DNA of 64,000 nt from Alistipes excrementigallinarum (GTDB taxonomy: Bacteria > Bacteroidota > Bacteroidia > Bacteroidales > Rikenellaceae). The stretch lies in contig DXIP01000018.1 in assembly GCA_019112825.1 (NCBI GenBank), forward strand, positions 62,001-126,000, written 5' to 3'. Position 1 is the stretch's first letter, and each line of letters begins with the position of its first letter. The translations under genes were made by a program, and so were the position numbers. The notes below the pieces were generated by a model. That model saw nothing but the letters and a program-made list of their open reading frames with translations, was not told the origin of the DNA and did no database searches. This document shows, piece by piece, positions 51,277 to 60,727 of the stretch.

Positions 51277-53391
51277 TTAGTGTTCCGAGGTGGGTTCGGG
51301 GGTATTCTCTCTCTTGGGTTCGTCAGGTTCGGTTGCACCGGATGCGGCCGGCGCGCCGTTCTTTGCGTCGGAGGCGTCGGCCTGCTCCGTATCGGAGGCA
51401 GCGGCCGTGCCGTCGGCCGGACGGGCATCGGCAGCATCGCCTTTCGCTGCATCGCCGCCCTTCGCAGCGGTGTTGCGGGGCTGCTGGGCAGCGGGACCCA
51501 GAATCTGCTCGAGGTCCTCGCTGTAGATGGTCTCCTTCTCGAGCAGCAGGTCGGCGATGGCGTTGATTTGGGCGTTCTTCGCCTCGATGATGGCGCGGGC
51601 GCGGGCATAGGCCTCCTCGACGAAGCGGCGCACCTCAACGTCGATGTCGTGGGCCGTCTGCTCGCTGAAAGGTTTGGTAAAGGTATCGCGCGTACCGGTC
51701 GAATCGTAGTAGCTCAACGGGCCGATTTTCTTGCTCATGCCATAGTAGGTCACCATGGCGTAAGCCGTCTTGGTCGCACGCTCCAGGTCGCTCAGCGCAC
51801 CGACACCGAGTGTGTGGTAGTTCACCTCCTCGGCAATGCGGCCGCCGAGCAGGCCGGCCAGCTGCTCCTCGAGCGCCTCGTCGGTTACGTGGATGCGGTC
51901 CTCGTCGGGCGACGACCAGGTGGCACCGAGGCTGCGGCCGCGCGGCACGACGGTCACCTTGAGCACGGGGTCGCACTCGGGCAGCGACCACATCACCACG
52001 GCGTGGCCCGCCTCGTGGATGGCCGTGATGCGCCGCTCCTCGGGCGTCATCGGCATGTTGGGCTTTTCGAGTCCGCCGACGATGCGGTCGATGGCGGCGA
52101 GGAAATCCTCGCGCGTGACGAACTTCTTGTTGTGACGGGCGGCAATGAGCGCCGCCTCGTTGCAGACGTTGGCAATGTCGGCACCCGAGAAGCCCGGAGT
52201 CTGGCGCGCCAGGAACGAGCGGTCGAGCTGCGGGTCAAGCTTGAGCGGACGCAGGTGGACGTCGAAAATCTCCTTGCGCTCGTTGACGTCGGGCAGCCCC
52301 ACCTCAATCTGGCGGTCGAAACGTCCGGCACGCGTCAGCGCCTTGTCCAGAATGTCGACCCGGTTGGTGGCAGCCAGCACGATGACGCCCGTGTTGGTCT
52401 GGAAGCCGTCCATCTCGGTCAGCAGCTGGTTGAGCGTATTCTCGCGCTCGTCGTTGCCCGAGAAGCCGGCATTCTTGCCGCGCGCCCGGCCGATGGCGTC
52501 GATTTCGTCGATGAAGACGATGCAGGGGGCCTTCTGCTTGGCCTGCTCGAAGAGGTCACGCACGCGCGAAGCACCCACGCCGACGAACATCTCGACGAAG
52601 TCCGAACCCGAAATCGAGAGGAAGGGGACGTTGGCCTCGCCGGCCACAGCCTTGGCCAGCAGCGTCTTGCCCGTTCCCGGAGGGCCTACCAGAAGGGCTC
52701 CCTTCGGAATCTTGGCGCCCAGCTCGCGGTACTTGTCGGCCTTCTTGAGGAAGTCGACGATTTCCATGATTTCGACCTTCGCCTCGGCCAGACCGGCCAC
52801 ATCCTTGAAGGTCACGCGCTTGGCGTTGTCCTTGTCGAAGACCTGGGCCTTGGCCTTGCCGACGTTCATGATGCCGCCGCCGGCACCGCCGCCTCCGCGA
52901 GCCATCGAACGCATGAGGAAAATCCACACGCCGATGATAAGCACCCACGGAAGGACGTTCACCAGAATGTTGGTCCAGTTGTTGCGCTGGGTCTCGTATA
53001 CGACCGGAATCTCCGTTCCGGTGCGCTGCTCGACCTCCTTCAAATCCTCACGGAAGGAGTCCACCGAACCGATGGTGAAGATGAGCTGAATGCCCTGCTC
53101 GGGCATGTGGCGGTAGAGCGGCTGCTCCGCGTCGTTGCGGTACTTTTCGATGGCCTCCTTCTTGAGGAAGACCTGGGCCTCCTCGCGGTTCACCACCTGG
53201 ATTTTCTCGACCTCGCCCTGTTCGACCATCTTTTCGACGGCCGTCCAGTCGCTCGGCAGCGGAGCGTCGCTTCCGCCGTTGAGGAAGTACCATCCCAGAA
53301 TCATCACGGCGATGATTCCGTAAATCCACATCCACGAGGGACGGGGCATATTCATATTGGGGCGTTTGTTCCCGTTCTGTACGTTTGCCAT
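51277..53391 (-). CDS. ftsH: ATP-dependent zinc metalloprotease FtsH
   Basis: FtsH is the membrane-anchored AAA+ protease for quality control and regulated proteolysis. The 704-residue protein has an N-terminal membrane helix (about 14-33), a periplasmic domain and a second helix (VLPWVLIIGVWIFLMRSMA). The AAA domain has Walker A at residues 236-243 (GPPGTGKT), Walker B CIVFIDEIDAIGR and the SRH AATNRVDILDKALTRAGRFD. The zinc motif is HEAGH at 459-463. The last 65 or so residues are an Ala/Asp-rich low-complexity tail. It follows rsfS by nine bases. Confidence 0.97.
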   Translation of the reverse strand: MANVQNGNKRPNMNMPRPSWMWIYGIIAVMILGWYFLNGGSDAPLPSDWTAVEKMVEQGEVEKIQVVNREEAQVFLKKEAIEKYRNDAEQPLYRHMPEQGIQLIFTIGSVDSFREDLKEVEQRTGTEIPVVYETQRNNWTNILVNVLPWVLIIGVWIFLMRSMARGGGGAGGGIMNVGKAKAQVFDKDNAKRVTFKDVAGLAEAKVEIMEIVDFLKKADKYRELGAKIPKGALLVGPPGTGKTLLAKAVAGEANVPFLSISGSDFVEMFVGVGASRVRDLFEQAKQKAPCIVFIDEIDAIGRARGKNAGFSGNDERENTLNQLLTEMDGFQTNTGVIVLAATNRVDILDKALTRAGRFDRQIEVGLPDVNERKEIFDVHLRPLKLDPQLDRSFLARQTPGFSGADIANVCNEAALIAARHNKKFVTREDFLAAIDRIVGGLEKPNMPMTPEERRITAIHEAGHAVVMWSLPECDPVLKVTVVPRGRSLGATWSSPDEDRIHVTDEALEEQLAGLLGGRIAEEVNYHTLGVGALSDLERATKTAYAMVTYYGMSKKIGPLSYYDSTGTRDTFTKPFSEQTAHDIDVEVRRFVEEAYARARAIIEAKNAQINAIADLLLEKETIYSEDLEQILGPAAQQPRNTAAKGGDAAKGDAADARPADGTAAASDTEQADASDAKNGAPAASGATEPDEPKRENTPEPTSEH

Positions 53392-53400
53392 AAAATTCCG

Positions 53401-53751
53401 TTACTCTTCGTATTCATAACGCGTCATCGGCGCATCGGCCCACAGCTCCTCCAGGCGGTAGAAGCTGCGCAGCTCGGTCTGGAAGATATGCACCACCACG
53501 TCGACATAGTCCATTGCAATCCAGAAAGCGTTCTGCTGTCCCTCGACGCGCCAGACCTTTTCGCCCAGCTTTTCGAGCACCTTCTCCTCCACACCGGCGG
53601 CGATGGCCGCTACCTGGGTGGTCGAGTCGGCGTTGCAGACCACGAACTTCGAGCAGATGGCGCCGTCGAAGCCCGAAAGGTCCAACGAGACGATGTTCTT
53701 GCCCTTCTTATCCTCGATTGCGCTGACAATGGTTTCAATCAGTTTGTCCAT
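53401..53751 (-). CDS. rsfS: Ribosome silencing factor RsfS
   Basis: RsfS (RsfA/YbeB/Iojap) binds ribosomal protein uL14 and blocks subunit joining when nutrients are low. The 116-residue protein has the family's IVSLDLSGFDGAICSKFVVC-like core (S-D-x-F-V/I type segment), QVAAIAAGVEEKV, GEKVWRVEGQQNAFWIAMDY and the C-terminal DVVVHIFQTELRSFYRLEEL. The ATG at 53751 gives the normal N-terminus (MDKLIETIVSAIEDKKG). A full promoter lies just upstream, so it heads the rsfS - ftsH - cdsA - psd - AI-2E - riboflavin kinase operon. Confidence 0.94.
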   Translation of the reverse strand: MDKLIETIVSAIEDKKGKNIVSLDLSGFDGAICSKFVVCNADSTTQVAAIAAGVEEKVLEKLGEKVWRVEGQQNAFWIAMDYVDVVVHIFQTELRSFYRLEELWADAPMTRYEYEE

Positions 53752-53779
53752 AAATAAATGATAGGTGTCTATAACTTCG

Positions 53780-53787
53780 CAAAGATA
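53780..53787 (-). promoter_or_regulatory. -7 element for the rsfS - ftsH operon
   Basis: TATCTTTG on the minus strand, a full match, 28 bases upstream of the rsfS ATG. Confidence 0.8.
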
Positions 53788-53942
53788 GGAATAAGAATTC
53801 AAAATTCACAATCCGTGCCTCAAAATCGGGCAACGGAGGGTGTTCGGCGGAGGCAGGAGGAGGGAAGAGGCTGTACCGGAGGGCCGGAAGACGGGCCGAA
53901 TCGGACCGGTTGCAGGACAAAACGATGCCCCCAAACACAAAC

Positions 53943-53977
53943 AGGCGCGGCACCCGCTCCGAAGCAGGATGCCGTGC
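53943..53977 (-). terminator. Hairpin downstream of oxyR
   Basis: GGCGCGGCA pairs with TGCCGTGCC (one G-T), and an imperfect inner stem closes the loop. The minus strand then reads TGTTTGTGTTTGG. It lies 30 bases past the oxyR stop. Confidence 0.5.
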
Positions 53978-54006
53978 CCGACCGGAAGGCCCGCGCAGCG
54001 GCGGGG

Positions 54007-54900
54007 CTACGACTTTTTGACGTTGTCCAGAATGGTCTGTGTCAGCGCCTTGATAATCGAACTCTTGACGTAGGTGCGCCGCACGGCCACAGCGATTTTG
54101 CGCGACGTGGCCCCCTTGGCCAGCATCTTGAGGCGGTCGCGGTGGTCGGCCGGAATGTACTCGATGGCCATCTCGGGAATAATCGTCAGGCAGGAGGTGC
54201 AGTCGACAATACGCATCAGCGTGTCGAGCGAGCCCGACTCGAAGGTGAAGTGCGACGGCATGTTGCGCTTGGCCTGGCAGAGCTCGATAATCTGGTCGCG
54301 CATGCAGTTGCCGGCGCTCAGAATCACCAGGTCGCGCAGGTCGATATCCTCGATGCGGATGTTCGAACGCTCGTAGAGCGGATTCTCGGGCGAGACATAG
54401 GCGAAGAAGCGGTCGTTGAAGAGTTCCTGCTCGAGGATGCCCTCGCCGCAGGTGCCGCTGGCTACCAGCGCCGCATCGATGCGGTCGCGCCGCAGCGCCT
54501 CGACGATGTCGGCCGTAATCATCTCGGAAATCTCCAGTTCAACCTTCGGATAGTCATGCACGAACGAGGGGATGAACTTGTGGAGCAGGTAGGGGGCAAT
54601 GGTCGGGATGACACCCAGCCGCAGCCGTCCGGCCGTCTCGCCCTTCAGCTCGGCCACCGACTCCTTGATGTTGTTGTAGGCGCGCAGCGTCTCGCGGGCC
54701 CGTTCGAGCACCACCTCGCCCGCCTCGGTCGGGATGACGGGTTTCTTCGAACGGTCGAGCAGCACCACGCCCAGCTCCTCCTCGAGCGACTTGACCTGCA
54801 TGCTCAACGAGGGCTGCGTGACGAAACAGTGCTCCGCCGCCAGCGAAAAGCTGCCGCAGTTGGCCACGGCCAACAGGTATTCGAGCTGAATGATTGTCAT
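54007..54900 (-). CDS. oxyR: Hydrogen-peroxide-sensing LysR regulator OxyR
   Basis: A 297-residue LysR-type regulator. The N-terminal winged helix-turn-helix covers about 1-60 (YLLAVANCGSFSLAAEHCFV, TQPSLSMQVKSLEEELGVVL). The sensing domain carries two cysteines at residues 199 and 208 (GNCMRDQIIELC), the same numbers and spacing as the redox pair of E. coli OxyR. This strongly supports peroxide sensing by disulfide formation. It is divergent from trpS across an AT-rich region. The usual targets (ahpC, katA, dps) are not in the window. Confidence 0.93.
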   Translation of the reverse strand: MTIIQLEYLLAVANCGSFSLAAEHCFVTQPSLSMQVKSLEEELGVVLLDRSKKPVIPTEAGEVVLERARETLRAYNNIKESVAELKGETAGRLRLGVIPTIAPYLLHKFIPSFVHDYPKVELEISEMITADIVEALRRDRIDAALVASGTCGEGILEQELFNDRFFAYVSPENPLYERSNIRIEDIDLRDLVILSAGNCMRDQIIELCQAKRNMPSHFTFESGSLDTLMRIVDCTSCLTIIPEMAIEYIPADHRDRLKMLAKGATSRKIAVAVRRTYVKSSIIKALTQTILDNVKKS

Positions 54901-55202
54901 AATGGGGTTCTATTTGCGAAGACGAAAATATAAAAAAAATCTATATTCCACAAATTTTTGCGCCCCGCATCGGGATTTTCGTATTTTTGCCCGTAAAAGC
55001 GGCCGTACCTGCCGAAGGAAACGCCGCACAAATGACGCGAACGGCTTCACCGTGAGCCGCCCGCGGCAGCGAGCGCCGCCCCCGGATGCGGGTGACGGGG
55101 AACGTGCGGAGTGCGCCGTGTGCGCACCCGCGGCAGGACGCTCCGCAACAACCCCTCAAGCAAGGAAGAACGAAACACCACACCCGCCGGAAAACAACAG
55201 AT
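54901..55202. other. oxyR-trpS intergenic region with long trpS leader
   Basis: The 302-base region holds an AT-rich stretch before oxyR (54901-54955, with TATATTTT on the minus strand as a weak -7 box), the trpS promoter (54957-54989) and a GC-rich leader of about 205 bases before the trpS ATG. Short inverted repeats are visible in the leader, but I recognise no T-box, no tryptophan-codon leader peptide and no known riboswitch. Confidence 0.5.
54957..54989 (+). promoter_or_regulatory. Promoter of trpS
   Basis: TTTG at 54957-54960, a 21-base spacer and TATTTTTG at 54982-54989, matching both Bacteroidota elements. Confidence 0.8.
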
Positions 55203-56327
<1,125 letters not shown>

Positions 56328-56357
56328 CGGCCGCCCGATGGCACAATACCGAAGGTC

Positions 56358-58142
56358 ATGAAGAGAATCCGCCCGGAACGCATCTACCTGCTCTTCCTGA
56401 AGCTCACCAAGCGGCTGAACGACCGCCAGATGCTGATGCTTCTGGCCGTCATCGTGGGTGCGCTGGCCGGCGTGGGCACCTACCTCTTCGAGATTCTGCT
56501 CTACGCCATCAAGAACGGACTGACGCAGTGGTTCCCGGTCGACAGCGCCCACTTCCTCTTCCTGGTCTACCCGGTGGTGGGCATCGTGCTGGCGTCGCTC
56601 TTCGTCAAGTACATCGTCCGCGACAACATCTCCGAAGGGGTCACGCGCGTACTCTATGCCATGTCGCGCCGCAATTCGCGCATCGCCGCCCACAACTGCT
56701 GGACGTCGGTCGTCGGCGGCGCCACGACCATCGGATTCGGCGGTTCGGTGGGTCCCGAGGCCCCCATCGTGCTGACGGGTGCCGCCATCGGCTCGAACGT
56801 CGGACGCCTCGCCCGCCTCAACTACAAGCACACGACGCTGCTGCTCTGCTGCGGCGCCGGCGCGGCGCTGGCCGCCATCTTCAAGGCCCCCATCACGGGC
56901 GTGGTCTTCGTGCTCGAGATTCTGATGCTCGACATCACCGCCGGCTCGGTCATTCCGCTGCTGATTGCCTCCATCACGGCCACCACCTTCGCCTTCATGC
57001 TGCGGGGCTTCGACCCCATTCTGGCCGTCACGCTGCAGCCGGCCGACGCCTTCGAGCTGTGGCAGATTCCGCTCTTCATCCTGCTGGGGGTCTGCTGCGG
57101 ACTGATGGCGTGGTACTTCACCACGATGAACACCCGCGTGGGCAACATCTTCAAGCGCATCGACCGGCAGTACAAGCGCTGGATACTGGGCGGCGCCGTG
57201 CTCGGCATCCTGATTTTCATCTTCCCGCCCCTCTACGGCGAAGGCTACGAAGGCTTCACCTCGCTCATGCACGGCAACGCGCAGGCGCTCTTCGACAACT
57301 CGTTCTTCTACCGTTTCCGCGACATTGACTGGGTGGTGCTGCTCTTCGTCGCCGCCACGATGTTCTTCAAGGTCATCGCCATGGCCTCGACCAACGCCGC
57401 AGGCGGCGTGGGCGGAACCTTCGCCCCATCGCTCTTCGTCGGCGCCTTCACGGGGGCGCTACTCGCACTGCTCTGCAACCTGCTCTTCGACTGGCAGGTC
57501 TCGCTCGTCTCGTTCACGCTCGTGGGCATGGCCGGCGTGATGGCCGGCGTGATGAAGGCGCCGCTCACCTCCATCTTCCTCATCGCTGAGCTGTCGAACG
57601 GCTACGGGCTCTTCATCCCGCTGATGATTACGGCCTGTATCTCCTTCGCGGTGGATTACTACCTCGACCCCGACTCCATCTACACCAAGCAGCTGCGCCA
57701 GCGCGGCGAGCTGCTCACCCACGACAAGGACCAGTCGGTCTTCGTCTTCCTGAAGCTCGACGAGTTGATGGAGACCGACTTCTACCGCATCAAGGAGAAC
57801 TACACGCTGGGCGACATCGTCCACATCATCTCGACGGCGCGGCGCAACATCTTCCCCGTCATCGACAACTTCGGCCGGCTACAGGGTATCGTCCAGCTGG
57901 ACGACCTGCGCGAGGACATGTTCAAGCGCGAGAAGTACGGCACGCTCATCTCGCACTACATGATTGACCCGCCCGACCGCATCATGGAGCATGAGGCCAT
58001 CCAGAGCGTGCTCCAGAAGTTCGAGGACAAGCACACGTGGATGCTGCCCGTGGTGGACAAGCAGGGCCACTATCTGGGCTTCATCTCCAAGTCGCGGATT
58101 CTGAACGCCTACCGCGAGCAGCTGGTCAAGATTCAGCAGTAG
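56358..58142 (+). CDS. ClC family chloride channel/transporter with CBS domains
   Basis: A 594-residue ClC protein. The membrane part (about 20-430) shows GGSVGPEAPIVLTG, with the gating-type Glu in GPEAP, then FKAPITGVVFVLEIL and GGVGGTFAPSLFVGA (the GxFxP motif). The first ClC motif (GSGIP) is replaced by NISEGV, as in some bacterial branches. Residues about 455-594 form a CBS pair (YTLGDIVHIISTARRNIFPV and VLQKFEDKHTWMLPVVDKQG) that may bind nucleotides. Channel versus H+/Cl- exchange cannot be told. It follows trpS by 30 bases on the same strand. Confidence 0.92.
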   Translation: MKRIRPERIYLLFLKLTKRLNDRQMLMLLAVIVGALAGVGTYLFEILLYAIKNGLTQWFPVDSAHFLFLVYPVVGIVLASLFVKYIVRDNISEGVTRVLYAMSRRNSRIAAHNCWTSVVGGATTIGFGGSVGPEAPIVLTGAAIGSNVGRLARLNYKHTTLLLCCGAGAALAAIFKAPITGVVFVLEILMLDITAGSVIPLLIASITATTFAFMLRGFDPILAVTLQPADAFELWQIPLFILLGVCCGLMAWYFTTMNTRVGNIFKRIDRQYKRWILGGAVLGILIFIFPPLYGEGYEGFTSLMHGNAQALFDNSFFYRFRDIDWVVLLFVAATMFFKVIAMASTNAAGGVGGTFAPSLFVGAFTGALLALLCNLLFDWQVSLVSFTLVGMAGVMAGVMKAPLTSIFLIAELSNGYGLFIPLMITACISFAVDYYLDPDSIYTKQLRQRGELLTHDKDQSVFVFLKLDELMETDFYRIKENYTLGDIVHIISTARRNIFPVIDNFGRLQGIVQLDDLREDMFKREKYGTLISHYMIDPPDRIMEHEAIQSVLQKFEDKHTWMLPVVDKQGHYLGFISKSRILNAYREQLVKIQQ

Positions 58143-58238
58143 CCCCCACGGCCCGCCTGCCGGGCGAGGCGAAGCAGCGGGAAGGTTGCAAAGAGGCTGC
58201 GGTGAGGCTGCGGGCGGCGCCGATTCGGACCCGTCACC

Positions 58239-58321
58239 AAAACCGGCACCTGAACAGGAACAGAAACCGGCATCGGAACAGAACCGGCACCAAACCGGCC
58301 TCGAAACCGGCCCCGGCGCCG
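58239..58321. repeat. Short imperfect ACCGGC-type repeats before the PAS gene
   Basis: GGAACAGAAACCGGCATC and GGAACAGAACCGGCACC, with further AAACCGGC copies, recur at irregular spacing. A frame open through them from a TTG at 58186 would add a Pro/Glu/Gln-rich extension to the PAS protein, but the ATG at 58360 is the better start. Confidence 0.55.
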
Positions 58322-58359
58322 GAGTGCAAAGCAAACAGGAACCAACAACCCATAACATC

Positions 58360-58698
58360 ATGGAACCCGAATTCAACGCCCCGTCGTGGAGCGACGAGCT
58401 GGACTGCGCCGTCACGCTCTGCGACACCGAAGGGGTCGTGCTCTACCAAAACGAACGCTCGATAGCCGTCAACGGCGACGTGCGTGGACGGTCGATGCTC
58501 CCCTGCCACAACGAACGCTCGCGCGCCATCATCGCCCGCCTCATCGCCGAGGGGGGCCGCAACGTCTACACCATCGAGAAGCGCGGCGTACACAAGCTGA
58601 TTTACCAGACCGCGTGGCGCCGCAAGGGGGTCATCGGCGGACTGGTCGAGTTCTCGCTCGAACTGCCCGACAAGATGCCCCACTACGTACGAAGCTGA
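58360..58698 (+). CDS. Small stand-alone PAS-domain protein
   Basis: A 112-residue protein that is a single PAS-like domain: LDCAVTLCDTEGVVLYQNER at the start, a helical middle (RSMLPCHNERSRAIIARLIA) and the strands NVYTIEKRGVHKLIYQTAWR and GVIGGLVEFSLELP. No kinase, HTH or other output domain is attached, so it may act by protein contact. Two Cys residues (about 16 and 41 of the start region) could be redox-active, but that is speculation. It precedes the threonine aldolase gene by 27 bases and is probably co-transcribed with it. Confidence 0.78.
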   Translation: MEPEFNAPSWSDELDCAVTLCDTEGVVLYQNERSIAVNGDVRGRSMLPCHNERSRAIIARLIAEGGRNVYTIEKRGVHKLIYQTAWRRKGVIGGLVEFSLELPDKMPHYVRS

Positions 58699-58725
58699 TT
58701 CCATCCAATTAAAAAACGCTGCACG

Positions 58726-59748
58726 ATGCTTCATTTCGATTGCGACTACATGGAGGGGGCCCATCCCGAGGTGATGCGCCGTCTGGTCGAGACCAACCTG
58801 GAACAGAGCCCGGGATACGGGCTCGACCCCCACACGGCCCACGCCCGCGAACTCATCCGCCGGGCATGCGGCGCTCCCGATGCCGAGGTCTACCTGCTGG
58901 TGGGCGGCACGCAGACCAACGCCACGGTCATCGACGGCCTGCTGCTCCGTCACGAAGGGGTGCTGGCCGCTACGACGGGTCACATCAACGTCCACGAGGC
59001 GGGTGCCATCGAGGCGGCGGGCCACAAGGTGCTCACGCTGCCCGAACACGAGGGCAAGGTGCGGGTCGAGGAGGTGGAGCGCTACATCGACGACTTCTAC
59101 CGCGACGAGACCTGCGAGCACATGGTGGCCCCCGGGATGCTCTACATCTCGCACCCCACGGAACTCGGCACGCTCTACACCCTCACGGAACTGGAGGCGC
59201 TGCACGAGGTCTGCCGCCGGCACGCGATTCCGCTCTACATGGACGGCGCCCGACTCTCCTACGCCCTGGCTGCGGAGGAGAACACGCTCTCGCTGCACGA
59301 CATCGCCCGGCTGTGCGACGTCTTCTACATCGGCGGCACGAAGACCGGCCTGCTCTTCGGCGAGGCGGTCGTAGCCCACCCGGGACTGCTGCCCCACTTC
59401 TTCACCCTCGTCAAGCAGCACGGCGCCCTGCTGGCCAAGGGGCGGCTGCTGGGCCTCCAGTTCGAGACGCTCTTCACCGACGGACTCTATCTGCGTATCG
59501 CGCGGCAGGCCATCACGACGGCCCGACGCCTCAGGGAGGCGCTGCTCCGGAAGGGGTATCGCCCCTACATCGACTCGCCGACCAACCAGCTCTTCTTCGT
59601 GCTGCCCAACAGCGAAATCGACCGTCTGAGCCAATACGCGACCTTCGAGCTGTGGGGTGCCCGCGGCAAGGAGGAGTCCGTCGTCCGCTTCGTCACCAGC
59701 TGGGCCACCGGCGAACAGCAGGTCGACGAACTGATTGCCCGGCTCTAA
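58726..59748 (+). CDS. Low-specificity L-threonine aldolase
   Basis: A 340-residue PLP enzyme cleaving threonine or allo-threonine to glycine and acetaldehyde. The N-terminus matches the family (HFDCDYMEGAHPEVMRRLVE, with the YGLDPHTAHARELI block). GGTQTNATVIDGLL binds the cofactor phosphate, PLYMDGARLSYAL contains the PLP-contacting Asp, and K206 in IGGTKTGLLFGE forms the Schiff base. Length is typical. A beta-eliminating lyase-like specificity cannot be excluded. It follows the PAS gene closely. Confidence 0.92.
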   Translation: MLHFDCDYMEGAHPEVMRRLVETNLEQSPGYGLDPHTAHARELIRRACGAPDAEVYLLVGGTQTNATVIDGLLLRHEGVLAATTGHINVHEAGAIEAAGHKVLTLPEHEGKVRVEEVERYIDDFYRDETCEHMVAPGMLYISHPTELGTLYTLTELEALHEVCRRHAIPLYMDGARLSYALAAEENTLSLHDIARLCDVFYIGGTKTGLLFGEAVVAHPGLLPHFFTLVKQHGALLAKGRLLGLQFETLFTDGLYLRIARQAITTARRLREALLRKGYRPYIDSPTNQLFFVLPNSEIDRLSQYATFELWGARGKEESVVRFVTSWATGEQQVDELIARL

Positions 59749-59838
59749 CGGCTACAGCCTCCGCCCCGCCTCCCATTGCGGAGTATTGCTCCGCGAAAGA
59801 GGCATTTTCCATCCGACAAGCATTTTTTGTCGCGTATA

Positions 59839-59870
59839 CTTGCTAAAATGTAAAATATACTTTACATTTG
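59839..59870 (+). promoter_or_regulatory. Promoter of the membrane-protein/XRE pair with an overlapping inverted repeat
   Basis: CTTG at 59839-59842, a 20-base spacer and TACATTTG at 59863-59870 form the promoter. Laid across it is a perfect inverted repeat: AAATGTAAA (59846-59854), six-base spacer, TTTACATTT (59861-59869). The right arm covers the -7 box, so a bound dimer would block transcription. It is the natural operator for the XRE protein encoded just downstream (inference). Confidence 0.7.
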
Positions 59871-59934
59871 CAGCAGCAGACGGGAGCAGTGCGCACCTCC
59901 GCCGGTCTGCCGACACCGACAAAAAAGGACAACC

Positions 59935-60381
59935 ATGGACAAAACACTTCTGCTGCCCCATTGGTTCAAGAGAATCGGATGGGTGCTTTTCATCCCGACG
60001 GCCCTCTTCGGGCTGCTGATGGCAATCGACGGATTCAACGGCGTCCCTTCGTACCTGCTGCCCGAAGCGGTTGCGCGGGGAGAGTTGCTCGACCATCTGT
60101 GCAACAACATCGTACTGTTCGGCATTCTGCTCGGAGTGCTCTTCATCACATGTTCGCGCGAGCGCATCGAGGACGAGTGCATCACCCGCATCCGCCTCAA
60201 CGCGCTGCTGGGGGCGCTCTACGCAACCTTCGGCCTCACGCTGATAACCGCCCTCGTGCTCTACGACTTCGAATTTCTCTACTTCATGATTTTCAACCTC
60301 TGCCTGCTGCCCGTACTCTTTCTCATCATCGAGCAGCTGCTGCTGTGGAGGTTCAGACAGGAGGGCCGACATGAAGAATAG
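59935..60381 (+). CDS. Membrane protein paired with an XRE regulator
   Basis: A 148-residue protein with four predicted membrane helices (IGWVLFIPTALFGLLMAID, NNIVLFGILLGVLFITC, LLGALYATFGLTLITALVLY and LYFMIFNLCLLPVLFLIIEQ). No family is recognised with confidence; it resembles the small membrane partners often found next to 65-70 residue XRE repressors. Its last four codons overlap the start of the XRE gene by 11 bases, so the two are co-translated. The promoter carries an inverted repeat suggesting autoregulation. Confidence 0.8.
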   Translation: MDKTLLLPHWFKRIGWVLFIPTALFGLLMAIDGFNGVPSYLLPEAVARGELLDHLCNNIVLFGILLGVLFITCSRERIEDECITRIRLNALLGALYATFGLTLITALVLYDFEFLYFMIFNLCLLPVLFLIIEQLLLWRFRQEGRHEE

Positions 60382-60571
60382 CATCCGTGTGGCACGCGCC
60401 GAGGTGCGCATGACCCAACAACAGCTGGCCGATGCAGTGGGCGTAAGCCGCCAGACGGTGAATGCCATCGAGAGCGGGAAGTTCATCCCCTCGACGCTGC
60501 TGGCCCTCAAGCTCGCCCGCCAGTTCCGAAAGCGGGTCGAGGAGCTCTTCACACTCGACGAGGAGGATTAG
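60371..60571 (+). CDS. XRE family small transcriptional repressor
   Basis: A 66-residue protein consisting of one HTH_3 domain: VARAEVRMTQQQLADAVGVS then RQTVNAIESGKFIPSTLLAL, ending LFTLDEED. It belongs to the short YgzD/YvaO-type XRE group commonly encoded beside a small membrane protein. The overlap with that gene and the inverted repeat over the shared promoter suggest it represses its own operon. What relieves repression is not visible. Confidence 0.93.
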   Translation: MKNSIRVARAEVRMTQQQLADAVGVSRQTVNAIESGKFIPSTLLALKLARQFRKRVEELFTLDEED

Positions 60572-60595
60572 CCCGTCCCCTCGCTCGTATATATG

Positions 60596-60641
60596 AGAGG
60601 TCCCCGCTGCTGCGCAAAGATGCAGCAGCGGGGACCTCTTC
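60596..60641. terminator. Bidirectional hairpin between the XRE gene and the GH97 gene
   Basis: AGAGGTCCCCGCTGCTGC pairs perfectly (18 pairs) with GCAGCAGCGGGGACCTCT around an eight-base loop. The flanking T content is low, but the stem is very strong and lies between convergent genes. Confidence 0.8.
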
Positions 60642-60727
60642 ATTCAGCCACCCGGAAGGTATCGCAACTGGACATCGCAGCCGGGTCATCGCAGCCGGCC
60701 GATACGACGCAAAGGCAAATCTCCCGA

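Noticed and set aside
50422..53757. An 1111-codon open frame antisense to cdsA, ftsH and rsfS
   Set aside because: It runs opposite three well-supported genes and the junctions between them. The translated sequence has no signal, domain or membrane pattern; the same base-composition artefact explains it.
54990..55202. T-box or tryptophan attenuator before trpS
   Set aside because: No T-box core sequence and no tryptophan-rich leader peptide were found; short frames in the leader lack Trp codons.
58186..58359. N-terminal Pro/Glu/Gln-rich extension of the PAS protein
   Set aside because: It would need a TTG start and is made of short imperfect repeats; the ATG at 58360 opens directly into the PAS domain.
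60371..60571. Toxin-antitoxin interpretation of the membrane-protein/XRE pair
   Set aside because: The 148-residue, four-helix partner is much larger than type I or small membrane toxins and the order is partner then repressor; a regulated membrane protein is the simpler reading, though untested.
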